From: Thiomicrorhabdus aquaedulcis
GTDB lineage: Bacteria > Pseudomonadota > Gammaproteobacteria > Thiomicrospirales > Thiomicrospiraceae
Direction: 5' to 3'
NCBI RefSeq assembly: GCF_004001325.1
Contig: NZ_AP018722.1
Span: 248,001-312,000 of the forward strand
DNA: 64,000 nt
Part shown: piece after piece, positions 1 to 8,910 of the stretch
How the letters are laid out: each line of letters begins with the position of its first letter
How positions within the stretch are numbered: position 1 is the first letter of the stretch
Notes under the pieces: model-generated
What the model was told of the DNA's origin: nothing
The model's database searches: none
The model's input: only the letters and a program-made list of their open reading frames with translations
Made by a program: the position numbers and the translations under genes

Positions 1-414
1 AGCCTCTAAGGCATTTTGTAGGGTAATAAAACTTTGCACGTTTTGATTGCGCTTATTGGTTAAAACATAGCGGCGATTAAAGCCGGTGGTGTGCAGCGTG
101 GTTTCGTAGCGCACCGTTTTGACGTGCCGCTCGTAAGTCCAATTAGCAATGGCGGTGTGTTCGGTTAACTGAATTTCGGTGCGAAACGTTAATGGAATTT
201 CGTGGTGAACAGCTTCGATTAACGCATCAGACAAAGTCACCTTTGTTTGTGAGTCAAGGCGCACTTGTTGGTCAGCAATTTTAATGTCCATCGCAATCGT
301 AGAGATGTTATTACCTGCCCAGGCCTGGTTAACTTTAAACAGAGTTAACCAGGCCAGTAAAACAAGGGTAATGCCCATGACGCTGAACGTTGCGCTGTGC
401 ACTCTGTGACGCAC
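1..414 (-). CDS. DUF4390 domain protein (3' end outside window)
   Basis: Read on the minus strand from a GTG at 414, the frame stays open to the window edge, so the C-terminus is missing. The first 33 or so residues form a signal peptide: basic MRHR start, hydrophobic ITLVLLAWLTL, then an A-W-A cleavage site. The mature part (MDIKIADQQVRL, then HHEIPLTFRTEIQL) matches the DUF4390 family as I know it, a secreted or periplasmic protein of unknown role usually encoded just after rsmB. A later ATG at 378 would remove the basic n-region, so GTG is preferred. It starts 4 bp after the rsmB stop and is probably the last gene of the def-fmt-rsmB unit. It carries one copy of the CCAGGCCTGG palindrome in frame. 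Confidence 0.7.
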   Translation of the reverse strand, partial: MRHRVHSATFSVMGITLVLLAWLTLFKVNQAWAGNNISTIAMDIKIADQQVRLDSQTKVTLSDALIEAVHHEIPLTFRTEIQLTEHTAIANWTYERHVKTVRYETTLHTTGFNRRYVLTNKRNQNVQSFITLQNALEA

Positions 415-418
415 TCTG

Positions 419-1810
419 TTACGCGCCCATGCTTTTGTGCAGTAAGCAGTAAAAAAAGCCATCCATGCCGTGTTCGCCCGGTAATATTTGTTGACCAGGT
501 TGGGTTTTTAACCCCCATTCACACGCTTCTTTTGGGTTGTGCGCATTAAAACTTTGCAACACATCACCTTCTGTGGCACTGGGTTCTTGGGCTAAAAAAT
601 GTTGCATTTGCAGGGTGTTTTCGGCCGGTAAAATAGAGCAGGTGGCGTACAAAAGCTGTCCGCCCGGTTTTAATAATGGCCACAAGGCGTGCAAAATATC
701 GGCTTGTAGGCTGACCAACGCGTCAATGTCTTCGGGCGTTCTGTGCCACTTTATGTCGGGATGTCTTCGAATGATGCCGGTGGCCGAGCACGGTGCGTCC
801 AGCAAAATTTTGTCAAATAATTCACCGTCCCACCATGTGCTGGGTGTGGCGGCGTCACCCGCTTGGTAGTCGGCGTGCAGGTCTAAGCGGTGTAAGTTTT
901 CGGCCAAACGTTCTAAGCGTTCAGGCTCTTTTTCTAGGGCAAACACGCGACTTTGATTATTGGACCATTCGAGTAAATGCGTGGTTTTGCCGCCGGGCGC
1001 GGCGCAGGCGTCTAAAATGCGTTGGTTAGCGAGCGGTTGTAAAATATTGGCGGCCAACTGCGCGGCGGGGTCTTGCACGCTAAACCCACCCATGTCAAAG
1101 CTGGGCAGTTGGGTAATGTCCTGGCTTTGCCCCAACGTTACGCCCTCTGGAGCAATGGGGTGAGCGTGGGCGTCAATGCCTTGAGCGTGCAGGTTCGCCA
1201 AAAATTCATCGCGCGATTGTTGGCGCACATTCACCCGCAAGGTGAGCGGCGCGGGTTGATTATTGGCGTCTAACACCGCTTGCCAATGCTCTGGGTAAGC
1301 GGTGCGCAGTTGTTTTACCAACCATTGTGGGTGTGAATACAGGTGCGCGGGTTTTAAGTCCGCGGCCGCACACAACGCGTCTTTGTCACGTAAAAAATTA
1401 CGCAAAACGCCGTTTAATAACGCTTTGGCCCAAGGCTTTTTAAGCGATTGGGTAATGGCAACGGTTTCAGATACGGCGGCGTGTTCCGGAGTGTCCATGT
1501 ACAAAATTTGATACAGCCCTAATAAAATCAGCTGATTAACGTCTTCGTCTTTAATTTTAAGCGGGGTTTTCAGCAACAGCCCTCTGATAGCCTCTAAGCG
1601 GAACTGCCAGCGCAAGGTGCCCAGTACCAAGTTTTGGGTAAAGGCGCGTTCGCGGCGGTCGCTAAATTGGGCTAAGCCTTCGGGTAAAATTTGGCTGAGT
1701 GAACGGCCGTGTTCAATGACATTTAGGCACATTTTGAGCGCAACAAAGCGTGGGTTGGCGGCTTTTTTGGTAGGGGGGGTGTTAAAGTTTTTACTGGGCG
1801 TGTGACTCAT
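419..1810 (-). CDS. rsmB: 16S rRNA (cytosine-967-C5)-methyltransferase RsmB
   Basis: Methylates C967 of 16S rRNA with S-adenosylmethionine. The 463-residue length fits the family (about 430 in E. coli plus a longer N-terminus). An N-terminal NusB-like RNA-binding domain (about residues 20-150) precedes the methyltransferase fold. The SAM-binding motif DACAAPGGKT lies near residue 267, DAPCSATG near 338, and YATCS near 388, which supplies the second of the two cysteines used by m5C enzymes. The start ATG overlaps the fmt stop by 4 bp (ATGA), indicating translational coupling. It lies in the conserved def-fmt-rsmB order. No defect seen. Confidence 0.96.
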   Translation of the reverse strand: MSHTPSKNFNTPPTKKAANPRFVALKMCLNVIEHGRSLSQILPEGLAQFSDRRERAFTQNLVLGTLRWQFRLEAIRGLLLKTPLKIKDEDVNQLILLGLYQILYMDTPEHAAVSETVAITQSLKKPWAKALLNGVLRNFLRDKDALCAAADLKPAHLYSHPQWLVKQLRTAYPEHWQAVLDANNQPAPLTLRVNVRQQSRDEFLANLHAQGIDAHAHPIAPEGVTLGQSQDITQLPSFDMGGFSVQDPAAQLAANILQPLANQRILDACAAPGGKTTHLLEWSNNQSRVFALEKEPERLERLAENLHRLDLHADYQAGDAATPSTWWDGELFDKILLDAPCSATGIIRRHPDIKWHRTPEDIDALVSLQADILHALWPLLKPGGQLLYATCSILPAENTLQMQHFLAQEPSATEGDVLQSFNAHNPKEACEWGLKTQPGQQILPGEHGMDGFFYCLLHKSMGA

Positions 1811-2856
1811 TCTAAAACCGTGCCGGTTAAGGCGCGGGCTTGCGCAAAGTCGTAAGCGGCCATGGCGTTTTTACCGGCCGGTTGCACCTGTTCAATTAAA
1901 ATGGGTTGCGTACCTGTGGCCACCACAATTCCTTGCTTATTAACCGCAATGACCAGGCCTGGTACGTTTGGTTCTGAGTTTGTTTTAAGTTCAGTTTGCG
2001 CGTTCATATCGGCATCGGTTACATCGTCTACATTGGTTACATTGGCTACATTGGCTACATGCACCTTAGCCGACCAAATGCGCAAAGGCTGTTCTTGGTA
2101 GTGGCAAAAGGCGATGGGGTAGGGGTTAAAGGCGTGAATTTTTCGCACAATGACCTCGGCAGACTCAGACCAATTTATGCGCGCTTGCGCTTTGTTGAGT
2201 TTGTCGGCGTAGGTGGCCAAGTGTTCGTCTTGTATTTGCGGCAACAGTGTTTGCGTTTGCACATCGTGCAACGTGTGTAACAGCGCCTCTGCGCCTAAGC
2301 CGCTTAAGCGGTCGTGCAGGGTTTGCGCGGTGTCGTTATCGGCAATGGGGGTTTCTATTTTGTAGAGCATGTCGCCGGTGTCTAAGCCAATGTCCATTTG
2401 CATAATGGTGATGCCCGTGTGCGAATCACCGGCTTCGATAGCGCGCTGAATGGGTGCTGCACCGCGCCAACGTGGTAACAGCGAGGCGTGAATGTTTAAA
2501 CAACCGTATTTGGGGGCGATAAGCACCGCTTTAGGCAAAATAAGTCCGTAGGCCACCACCACCATTACGTCGGCATTAAGCTGTGCGAGGTGCTCTTGAG
2601 CCGGCACATCGCGCAAGGTTTCGGGTTGAAACACCGGTAAATGGTGTGTTAAAGCTAAGGCTTTAACCGGGCTGGCGGCCAACTTGCGCCCACGTCCAGC
2701 GGGGCGATCGGGTTGCGTGTACACCGCAATAACATTGTGGGGCGAGTCAAGCAGGGCTTGCAATATGCCCACCGAAAACTCGGGCGTGCCAGCAAAAATA
2801 ATATTAAGCGGCGTGTTTGGCTGTGCGGGTAGCGGTGCGGGTGTGTTTGTGGGCAT
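1807..2856 (-). CDS. fmt: Methionyl-tRNA formyltransferase
   Basis: Formylates Met-tRNAfMet with 10-formyl-tetrahydrofolate to make the initiator tRNA. The N-terminal transformylase domain shows FAGTPEFSVG, RPAGRGRKL and the catalytic block NIHASLLPRWRGAAPI with Asn121 and His123. Asp159 in DIGLDTGD completes the triad. The protein is 349 residues, longer than the usual 310-320. The excess lies in the C-terminal tRNA-binding domain (about residues 267-300), where the DNA holds a 12-bp tandem repeat coding for a V-A-N-V/T-N-V-type stretch. Upstream def is on the same strand 72 bp away, and rsmB overlaps its stop. One CCAGGCCTGG copy is in frame. Confidence 0.95.
   Translation of the reverse strand: MPTNTPAPLPAQPNTPLNIIFAGTPEFSVGILQALLDSPHNVIAVYTQPDRPAGRGRKLAASPVKALALTHHLPVFQPETLRDVPAQEHLAQLNADVMVVVAYGLILPKAVLIAPKYGCLNIHASLLPRWRGAAPIQRAIEAGDSHTGITIMQMDIGLDTGDMLYKIETPIADNDTAQTLHDRLSGLGAEALLHTLHDVQTQTLLPQIQDEHLATYADKLNKAQARINWSESAEVIVRKIHAFNPYPIAFCHYQEQPLRIWSAKVHVANVANVTNVDDVTDADMNAQTELKTNSEPNVPGLVIAVNKQGIVVATGTQPILIEQVQPAGKNAMAAYDFAQARALTGTVLE
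2018..2064 (-). repeat. 12-bp tandem repeat inside fmt
   Basis: About four consecutive copies of a 12-bp unit (TACATTGG followed by T/C-T/C-variants) are visible. Because the unit is a multiple of three, it lengthens Fmt without a frameshift, adding an Asn/Val/Thr/Asp-rich insert in the C-terminal domain. Copy number could vary between strains. Confidence 0.7.
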
Positions 2857-2928
2857 AAATACTCAGTTTTAAAGTTGTTTTTCGTTTGTTTTGTTTTTGC
2901 TTGATGCAAGGGTTGATAAAGCGCGCGG

Positions 2929-3447
2929 TCAGTCGTTGGCTAACTCGGCCTCTTCTTCCATTAACTTACGAAATTTTTGCAAGGCGCGTGCGCGCTTAAT
3001 GCCCGAAAGATGGTCCACAAATAATTTACCGTTTAAGTGGTCAATTTCGTGTTGTATGCAAATGGCCAGCAGTTCATTGGCTTCAATTTGCACCATTTTG
3101 CCGTCGCGGTTCATGCCGCGCACTAAAATATCGCTGGGACGACGCACCGTGCCGTAAATACCGGGCAGTGATAAACAGCCTTCTTCCCATGAGATTTCGC
3201 CGACACTGCGAATGATTTCGGGGTTAATCAGCGCCAAGGGTTGGTCTTTGCTTTCGGATACGTCCACCACAATGATGCGTTGTTGCACGGCAATTTGCGG
3301 CGCGGCTAAACCAATACCGGGTGCGTCGTACATGGTGTAAAACATGTCGTCAATGAGTTTATCTATGGCATCGGTCATTGCAGCAACAGGTTTGCAGACT
3401 TCGCGCAGTCCAGATTGAGGGTAGAGAACAATATCGAGTTTTTGCAT
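2929..3447 (-). CDS. def: Peptide deformylase
   Basis: Removes the N-formyl group from nascent proteins and is the functional partner of Fmt encoded just downstream. All three family motifs are intact in 172 residues: GIGLAAPQ (44-51), EEGCLSLP (88-95, metal ligand Cys91) and QHEIDHL (132-138, metal ligands His133 and His137, catalytic Glu134). The C-terminus ends with an acidic helix. It is transcribed away from dprA, with an 83-bp divergent region that should hold both promoters. The def-dprA divergent arrangement is common in gammaproteobacteria. Confidence 0.97.
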   Translation of the reverse strand: MQKLDIVLYPQSGLREVCKPVAAMTDAIDKLIDDMFYTMYDAPGIGLAAPQIAVQQRIIVVDVSESKDQPLALINPEIIRSVGEISWEEGCLSLPGIYGTVRRPSDILVRGMNRDGKMVQIEANELLAICIQHEIDHLNGKLFVDHLSGIKRARALQKFRKLMEEEAELAND

Positions 3448-3530
3448 GGTGTCGTTTATACTTAATTTTTTTAATTGGCCTATTATAACGAACTACGCCA
3501 ACATTTTTTTGATTTAAGCAGGGGTTTAAC

Positions 3531-4679
3531 GTGTCATTGAATACCGATTTGGCCAGTTTGGTGGCGTTGCACCTTTGTCACGCCACGCAAAAGCAGTTGC
3601 AGCAGGCGGTGGCGTTTTTTGGTGATGTAAACTCAGCCGTGCGCGCCACGCAAGCCGATTGGACGCGTGCGGGTATTTTAAGCGACAAACAGTTGGCGCA
3701 TTTAACGTTACCAGGCCTGGCGAAAGAGATTGAAGCCACCTTGCAGTGGGGCGAGCAGCCCGCTCAAACGTTATTGGCGTTAAGCGATGGGCGTTACCCG
3801 ACTTTGTTAAGTCGCATCAGTGACGCACCTATTTTGCTGTCGGTGCGTGGGCAGGTGAGTTTGCTCAACGACCCGCAGTTGGCCATTGTTGGCAGTCGCC
3901 ATGCCTCTAAACAAGGCCTTAACACCGCCAAAGACTTTGCCCAGCATTTATCGGCACAAGGTTTAACCATTACCAGCGGCTTGGCGCTGGGTATTGACAC
4001 CGCGGCTCACCAAGGGGGATTGCAAGGCCTGGGTAAAACCATTGCGGTCGTGGCCACGGGATTAGACCGCATTTATCCTGCGGCCAATCAAGCCTTAGGG
4101 CGGCAAATTGCCGAAGAGGGCGCGATGGTCTCAGAGTTTCCGTTGGGCACACAGCCGTTGGCGTACCACTTTCCTAAGCGCAATCGCATTATCAGCGGCT
4201 TGTCGGTGGGCACATTGGTGATTGAGGCGGCGTTGCAAAGTGGCTCGCTCATCACCGCCAAAACCGCCAACGAACAGGGGCGCGAAGTGTTTGCTGTACC
4301 TGGGTCTATTAATAACCCACAAGCCAAAGGGTGTCATCAGTTAATTAAACAGGGCGCTAAGTTGGTCGAATCGGGGCAAGATGTGTTGGAAGAGTTAGCG
4401 CCATTAATTCAACTGCCTATGCTCAGTGCGGCGCAAGAGAGCTTGGCGTTTAATGCGGCTGATAACACAGCACTAAATACATTGACCAGGCCTGGTCAAA
4501 GCTTAAATCATGTGTATAAAATTTTAGAGTTTATTGAGTATGACCCCATTGGGCTAGACGAATTGGTGGTGCTGAGCAAATGCGCGGTGTCGGATATTCA
4601 AAGCCAGTTGATGATGCTAGAAATGGCAGGACAGGTTGAGGCCTTGTCGGCAGGGCGTTGGCGACGCATTAAGGCTTGA
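3531..4679 (+). CDS. dprA: DNA-processing protein DprA (Smf)
   Basis: Binds incoming single-stranded DNA and loads RecA during natural transformation. The 382 residues contain an N-terminal helical region, the Rossmann-like DprA core (AIVGSRHAS, ITSGLALGIDTAAH, VVATGLDRIYPA, FPKRNRIISGLS, GSLITAKTA, VFAVPGSI) and a C-terminal winged-helix-like segment from about residue 320. No interruption is seen. It is divergent from def and convergent with the receiver/ATPase gene, 36 bp apart. Two exact CCAGGCCTGG copies lie inside it. With comM at 13.7 kb, the window keeps two competence-linked genes, although no pilus or ComEC genes are present here. Confidence 0.95.
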   Translation: MSLNTDLASLVALHLCHATQKQLQQAVAFFGDVNSAVRATQADWTRAGILSDKQLAHLTLPGLAKEIEATLQWGEQPAQTLLALSDGRYPTLLSRISDAPILLSVRGQVSLLNDPQLAIVGSRHASKQGLNTAKDFAQHLSAQGLTITSGLALGIDTAAHQGGLQGLGKTIAVVATGLDRIYPAANQALGRQIAEEGAMVSEFPLGTQPLAYHFPKRNRIISGLSVGTLVIEAALQSGSLITAKTANEQGREVFAVPGSINNPQAKGCHQLIKQGAKLVESGQDVLEELAPLIQLPMLSAAQESLAFNAADNTALNTLTRPGQSLNHVYKILEFIEYDPIGLDELVVLSKCAVSDIQSQLMMLEMAGQVEALSAGRWRRIKA

Positions 4680-4715
4680 GTTTTACATAATTTATTTGCA
4701 AGGTTTAAATGTGTT

Positions 4716-5666
4716 TTAAAGCGCAATGCGCGCCACGGCGGTGCGCCCACCGTCTTCATAATGCACGCTGTCAAAGCTGAGTTTACGGGCAATTAAAATA
4801 CCGCGACCGTGCTGGTCTGTGAGCCGTTCGGCCGAAAACTCCATAAACGGACTGGGGTCAAATCCTTCGCCACAATCGTGAATTTTAAACTCCAGTTGGT
4901 TGGCCAAACGCGTAAAAACAACTCTAATGACTTTGTCGCGATGTTGCGGGTTTTGCAGGCGTTCGTCAATCACTTGCTGCAGTTTATTTTGCTTAATAAG
5001 TTGTGTTTTATCTCGATAGTTTATACCCAAGTTACCGTGTTCTATCGCGTTAATGAACAGTTCAAACAGTCCGACGCCACAGCGCTTAGGGTTGGGGGTT
5101 AACAGCGCCAAACTGGTGGCCAAACTTTTGGCTTCGTCGGGGGTTTTAAAGTGAAACTCGCCGCTATGTAAAAGAGTTTTGGCGGCGTTAAAATCCGCTA
5201 AACGTAACTTAATTTTTTGCAAATGACTAAAGCCGTTTACGGCGGTTTGCAATACGCTAATCAGCTGTTGTTTGGTATAAGGTTTTACTAAATAAAAGAA
5301 CGCACCTGTGGCTAAACCATGCTGAATTTTGTAGTTGGATGGCGGCAAGTTTGTTTGCAAAATAATCGGAACGCTTTCGGGTTCGGACAGGGTTTTGAAA
5401 AGCGCGAGTGCTTCAAAGCAGGGCTCTTTCGACTGCGGTGAATCGTTTAATAAATAGGCACTAAAATAGGTGGTGGGTGCTTGCATTATTAAGGTTTTGG
5501 CCTGATGCAGGTCATGGGCAAACACCAAGTGATAAGGCTGGTTGGCCAGCGCCTGTTTTAAAAACGTCATGAGCGCAGGCTCAACATTTAAGACCAACAC
5601 ATTGGCCGGTAAATTATCGCTTACCGTGTCGGGAGAAAATGCAGAGGTGATAGAAGGGTGCAACAT
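4716..5666 (-). CDS. Receiver-like domain fused to RsbW-type HATPase
   Basis: This 316-residue protein has two parts. Residues 20-145 look like a CheY-type receiver with a possible phospho-acceptor Asp (YLLNDSP) and the conserved Lys (LVKPY). The usual acidic pair at the end of the first strand is replaced (VLNVEP instead of a D-D/E pattern), so phosphorylation is uncertain. Residues 160-316 form a GHKL ATPase of the anti-sigma/serine kinase type, with N-box LFELFINAIEHGN, G1 DCGEGFDP and G2 HGRGILIAR. Such proteins usually act as switchable anti-sigma or anti-anti-sigma kinases. No partner STAS or PP2C gene is adjacent. The target is unknown. Confidence 0.8.
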   Translation of the reverse strand: MLHPSITSAFSPDTVSDNLPANVLVLNVEPALMTFLKQALANQPYHLVFAHDLHQAKTLIMQAPTTYFSAYLLNDSPQSKEPCFEALALFKTLSEPESVPIILQTNLPPSNYKIQHGLATGAFFYLVKPYTKQQLISVLQTAVNGFSHLQKIKLRLADFNAAKTLLHSGEFHFKTPDEAKSLATSLALLTPNPKRCGVGLFELFINAIEHGNLGINYRDKTQLIKQNKLQQVIDERLQNPQHRDKVIRVVFTRLANQLEFKIHDCGEGFDPSPFMEFSAERLTDQHGRGILIARKLSFDSVHYEDGGRTAVARIAL

Positions 5667-6175
5667 AGTAATGTTTTAATGTCCAAAAGGTAGAGAGCGT
5701 TGGGTGAGTAAGGTGATTATTTGAATGTCATTATAAATGACTTTATCCGTTTTATTACAAGTGTTTTGTGCAAAATCACTTATTAAGTCTAATTTAACTT
5801 AAGATTGGGGCTTTAAAAACACCTTATAAACGGGCAAAGTCAGCATTAAAAGCAAAAATAATGAAACCTTTGCAAAAAGGGGATTGCAAAAAGTTAAAAA
5901 GTTTTGCACCCTTAAAAAAGCATAAAAATAGACATAATCCAAAATGCGTGCCATTGTGGTCGCCATTTGAGACCTTTGCACGAGTGGGGTGCGAGAAAAA
6001 AAAGAGGAGAAATTTGCCTGATTGAGGCGGGAAACGCAGTGAATAGCTGGCTATTCGCAAGTTTTTCAACGAAAATCAGGCAAATTTTAACCATTTTTGG
6101 CCGTACATCCACTCGTGCAAAGGTCTCATTTAAACCCCTTTTAATGAATTCATAAATTGTAGAGCTTAAATTGTT
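5667..6175. other. Non-coding gap upstream of topA
   Basis: This is a 509-bp A/T-rich stretch between two divergently transcribed genes. It holds one intact MITE (5969-6127) and otherwise no convincing reading frame. The promoter of topA must lie in, or be interrupted by, the element or the 48 bp after it. Confidence 0.6.
5969..6127. mobile_element. MITE copy 1 (GAGACCTTTGCACGAG ends)
   Basis: A 159-bp element bounded by perfect 16-bp inverted repeats (GAGACCTTTGCACGAG) that extend to about 19-20 bp (TGAGACC...GTGG) if one flanking base is included. It is flanked by a 4-bp direct repeat, ATTT. It has no coding capacity. An inner inverted repeat (TTTGCCTGATT with AATCAGGCAAA) and a central hairpin (GAATAGC-TG-GCTATTC) make the whole element foldable. 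It sits 49 bp before the topA start. Confidence 0.85.
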
Positions 6176-8770
6176 ATGACAAATTTGGTAATAGTGGAAT
6201 CGCCCGCTAAAGCAAAAACCATCGAAAAATACCTAGGTAAAGACTTTACGGTGCGCTCAAGCTATGGCCACATTCGTGACATTGAAAAAAAGGGCATGGG
6301 CATCGACATTGCCGGTGGGTTTATTCCGCATTACGAAATTTCGGTAGACAAAAAACGCAATGTCACCGAACTGCGTAAGCTTGCCAAAGAGGCCGACACA
6401 GTGTGGCTGGCAACGGACGAAGACCGCGAAGGAGAGGCCATTGCGTGGCATTTGGCCGAGGCACTTAATTTGGATGTAAAAACCACCAAACGGATTGTGT
6501 TTCATGAAATTACCAAACCCGCCATTTTAAAAGCCATTGCCCAACCACGTACTGTGGACATGGATTTGGTGGACGCTCAACAAGCACGCCGTATTTTAGA
6601 CCGTATTGTGGGCTTTGAATTGTCACCTATTTTATGGAAAAAAATTCGTACCGGCTTATCGGCCGGCCGGGTGCAATCGGTGGCAGTGCGCTTAATTGTC
6701 GAGCGCGAGCGTGAGTACGATGCGTTTACCGCCAGTTTTGTCTTTAGGGTGCAAGGCGTCTTGGATTTATTGGACGATAAAAACCAACCTGTGGGCAAAT
6801 TAGAGGTAAAACGTACCGCCACTTTTGACAGCGAAGAGCAGGCGACCGCCTTTTTAAACGCAGTAGCCACCGCACAATTGTCGGTGTTGTCGCTGGAAGA
6901 AAAACCCGCTAAACGTGCACCCAAAGCGCCGTTTACCACCTCAACGTTACAGCAAGAAGCGGCGGCCAAACTGGGCTTTTCGGTTAAGCAAACCATGATG
7001 GTCGCCCAGCGGTTGTACGAGTCCGGCAAAATAACTTACATGCGTACCGACTCGGTTAATTTGTCCGAAACCGCGATTGAACAAGCCAAAGAGACCATTG
7101 TGGCCAACTACGGCGCGCAATACAGCGAAGTGCGTCGTTACAAAACCAAAAACGCCGACGCGCAAGAGGCGCACGAAGCCATTCGCCCCACCGAGTTTGG
7201 AGTGTTTGAAGTCGAAGGCGAACGTAACGAGCAACGCTTGTATCAACTGATTTGGCGTCGTGCCATTGCCTCGCAAATGAGTGAGGCGCAGTTGAAACGT
7301 ACCACGGTCGATATTGGCATTAGCACGCTTGCGGGCGACAAACTCACCGCCAAAGGCGAAGTGGTTATGTTTGACGGCTTTTTAAAAGTCTACGATTTGG
7401 ACGACAACGACGAGGGCGGATTGCTGCCGGTCATGCACGTCGGTCAGGCTTTAAAGGTTGAACAACTCAGTGCACGCCAAAGTTTTAGCCGTCCGCCGCC
7501 GCGCTACAACGAAGCCAGCTTGGTACGTACTTTGGAAGAGTTGGGCATTGGCCGACCTTCGACCTACGCGCCTACCATTGACACCGTGCAACAGCGCGGC
7601 TATGTGGTCAAAGAAGACCGTGAAGGCAAGCCACGCGACTATCGCACCATTGTGTTAAGCGGCGGGCAGGTGCAGGCGCAAACCTTAACCGAGATGGCTG
7701 GCGGCGAAAAAAGTAAGCTGTTTCCGACCGAGATTGCTGGCATTGTGACCAATTTTTTAATTAAACATTTTGGCGAAGTTTTGGACTACCAATTTACTGC
7801 CAAAGTAGAAGACCGCTTTGACTCAATTGCCCAAGGCCAGGTGCAGTGGCAGGCGATGTTGGGCGATTTTTACCAGCAGTTTCACCCCAAAGTGGTGGCT
7901 GCCGAAGACGTATCACGTGAAGAAGCCGGTCAAGCGCGTTTATTGGGGAATCACCCCCAAAACGGAAAACCTATGTTTGTTAAGATTGGTCGTTTTGGCC
8001 CATTTGTGCAGATAGGCGACGGTGAGAACGATGAAAAACCGACCTTTGCCAGCCTAATGCCTGGACAAAAGATGGACTTAATCAATATTGACGACGCGCT
8101 GGAGTTGTTTAAATTGCCGCGTGACGTGGGTGATATGCCCGAATCGTTTAGCGCCAGTGCAGTCGATGGCACGGTGTTTTCGGTTGAAAAAGGCCAAAAA
8201 ATTATCGCCAAACAAGGGCCATTTGGCCCCTATTTGGAATTTGGTCCTAAAATGTACGCGCCCATCAAAGGCTTTGAGCCGCTGACCATTGAGCTAGAAG
8301 AGGCCGCGGCCATTATCGAAGCTAAGCTACAAGCCGACGCCGATAAGATTGTAAAAACCTTTAAAGGCACCGATGTGCAAATTTTAAACGGTCGTTGGGG
8401 GCCTTACATCACCGATGTGACCACTAAAAAGAACGCTAAAATCGCCAAAGACGAAGACCCTTTGGCGTTGAGTTTTGAAGAGTGCGTTAAACGTTTAGAC
8501 GAAGCTCCAGAGCCCAAAAAGCGCGGTAAAGCCGGGGCTAAAAAACCTGCCGCCAAAAAAGCCACGGCCGATAAAGTGGCAGACGGCGATGCTGTAACCG
8601 TGAAAAAAGTCGCCGTTAAAAAGCCAGCGGTTAAAAAACCCGTGGCTAAGAAAGCCGTGATTAAAAAAGCCGTGGCTAAGAAACCCGTTGTCAAAAAAGC
8701 CGTTGTCAAAAAACCCGCCGCCAAAGCGTCCAATACTGAGTCGTTTACCGACGACAGCGTACCGTTTTAA
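6176..8770 (+). CDS. topA: DNA topoisomerase I
   Basis: Relaxes negative supercoils by type IA strand passage. The Toprim domain is at the N-terminus (IVESPAKAKTIEKYL, acidic triad region ATDEDREGEAI). The catalytic tyrosine is Tyr288 in ITYMRTDSVNLS. Downstream are topoisomerase C-terminal repeats (GPFGPYLEFG and NGRWGPYITD, about residues 680-760). The 864-residue length equals the E. coli enzyme, but the tail differs. The Cys4 zinc ribbons of E. coli TopA are absent (only one Cys is seen in the last 120 residues) and are replaced by about 80 residues of Lys/Ala/Pro/Val repeats of the KKPVAKKAV type, probably a nonspecific DNA-binding tail. Confidence 0.96.
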   Translation: MTNLVIVESPAKAKTIEKYLGKDFTVRSSYGHIRDIEKKGMGIDIAGGFIPHYEISVDKKRNVTELRKLAKEADTVWLATDEDREGEAIAWHLAEALNLDVKTTKRIVFHEITKPAILKAIAQPRTVDMDLVDAQQARRILDRIVGFELSPILWKKIRTGLSAGRVQSVAVRLIVEREREYDAFTASFVFRVQGVLDLLDDKNQPVGKLEVKRTATFDSEEQATAFLNAVATAQLSVLSLEEKPAKRAPKAPFTTSTLQQEAAAKLGFSVKQTMMVAQRLYESGKITYMRTDSVNLSETAIEQAKETIVANYGAQYSEVRRYKTKNADAQEAHEAIRPTEFGVFEVEGERNEQRLYQLIWRRAIASQMSEAQLKRTTVDIGISTLAGDKLTAKGEVVMFDGFLKVYDLDDNDEGGLLPVMHVGQALKVEQLSARQSFSRPPPRYNEASLVRTLEELGIGRPSTYAPTIDTVQQRGYVVKEDREGKPRDYRTIVLSGGQVQAQTLTEMAGGEKSKLFPTEIAGIVTNFLIKHFGEVLDYQFTAKVEDRFDSIAQGQVQWQAMLGDFYQQFHPKVVAAEDVSREEAGQARLLGNHPQNGKPMFVKIGRFGPFVQIGDGENDEKPTFASLMPGQKMDLINIDDALELFKLPRDVGDMPESFSASAVDGTVFSVEKGQKIIAKQGPFGPYLEFGPKMYAPIKGFEPLTIELEEAAAIIEAKLQADADKIVKTFKGTDVQILNGRWGPYITDVTTKKNAKIAKDEDPLALSFEECVKRLDEAPEPKKRGKAGAKKPAAKKATADKVADGDAVTVKKVAVKKPAVKKPVAKKAVIKKAVAKKPVVKKAVVKKPAAKASNTESFTDDSVPF

Positions 8771-8775
8771 CCTAA

Positions 8776-8886
8776 CCCGGAAAATTCATAAATTATGCAC
8801 CCTCTCGCTTGCCTCTTGATTTCACAAGAAATATTTCTTCAGTCGGTCGTAATCGTGGATACGACACTTCTTTAGAAATTTCCGGG
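8776..8886. repeat. Segment with inverted ends CCCGGAAA...TTTCCGGG
   Basis: A 111-bp segment begins CCCGGAAAATTC and ends GAAATTTCCGGG, which pair over 12 positions with one mismatch. It starts 5 bp after the topA stop. An internal pair GTCGTAATCGTGG/ATACGAC may also fold. No second copy was noticed in this window, so it may be a lone short mobile element or a long stem. Function unknown. Confidence 0.35.
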
Positions 8887-8910
8887 CTAATCATTTGCGT
8901 TAAGCAGGTT

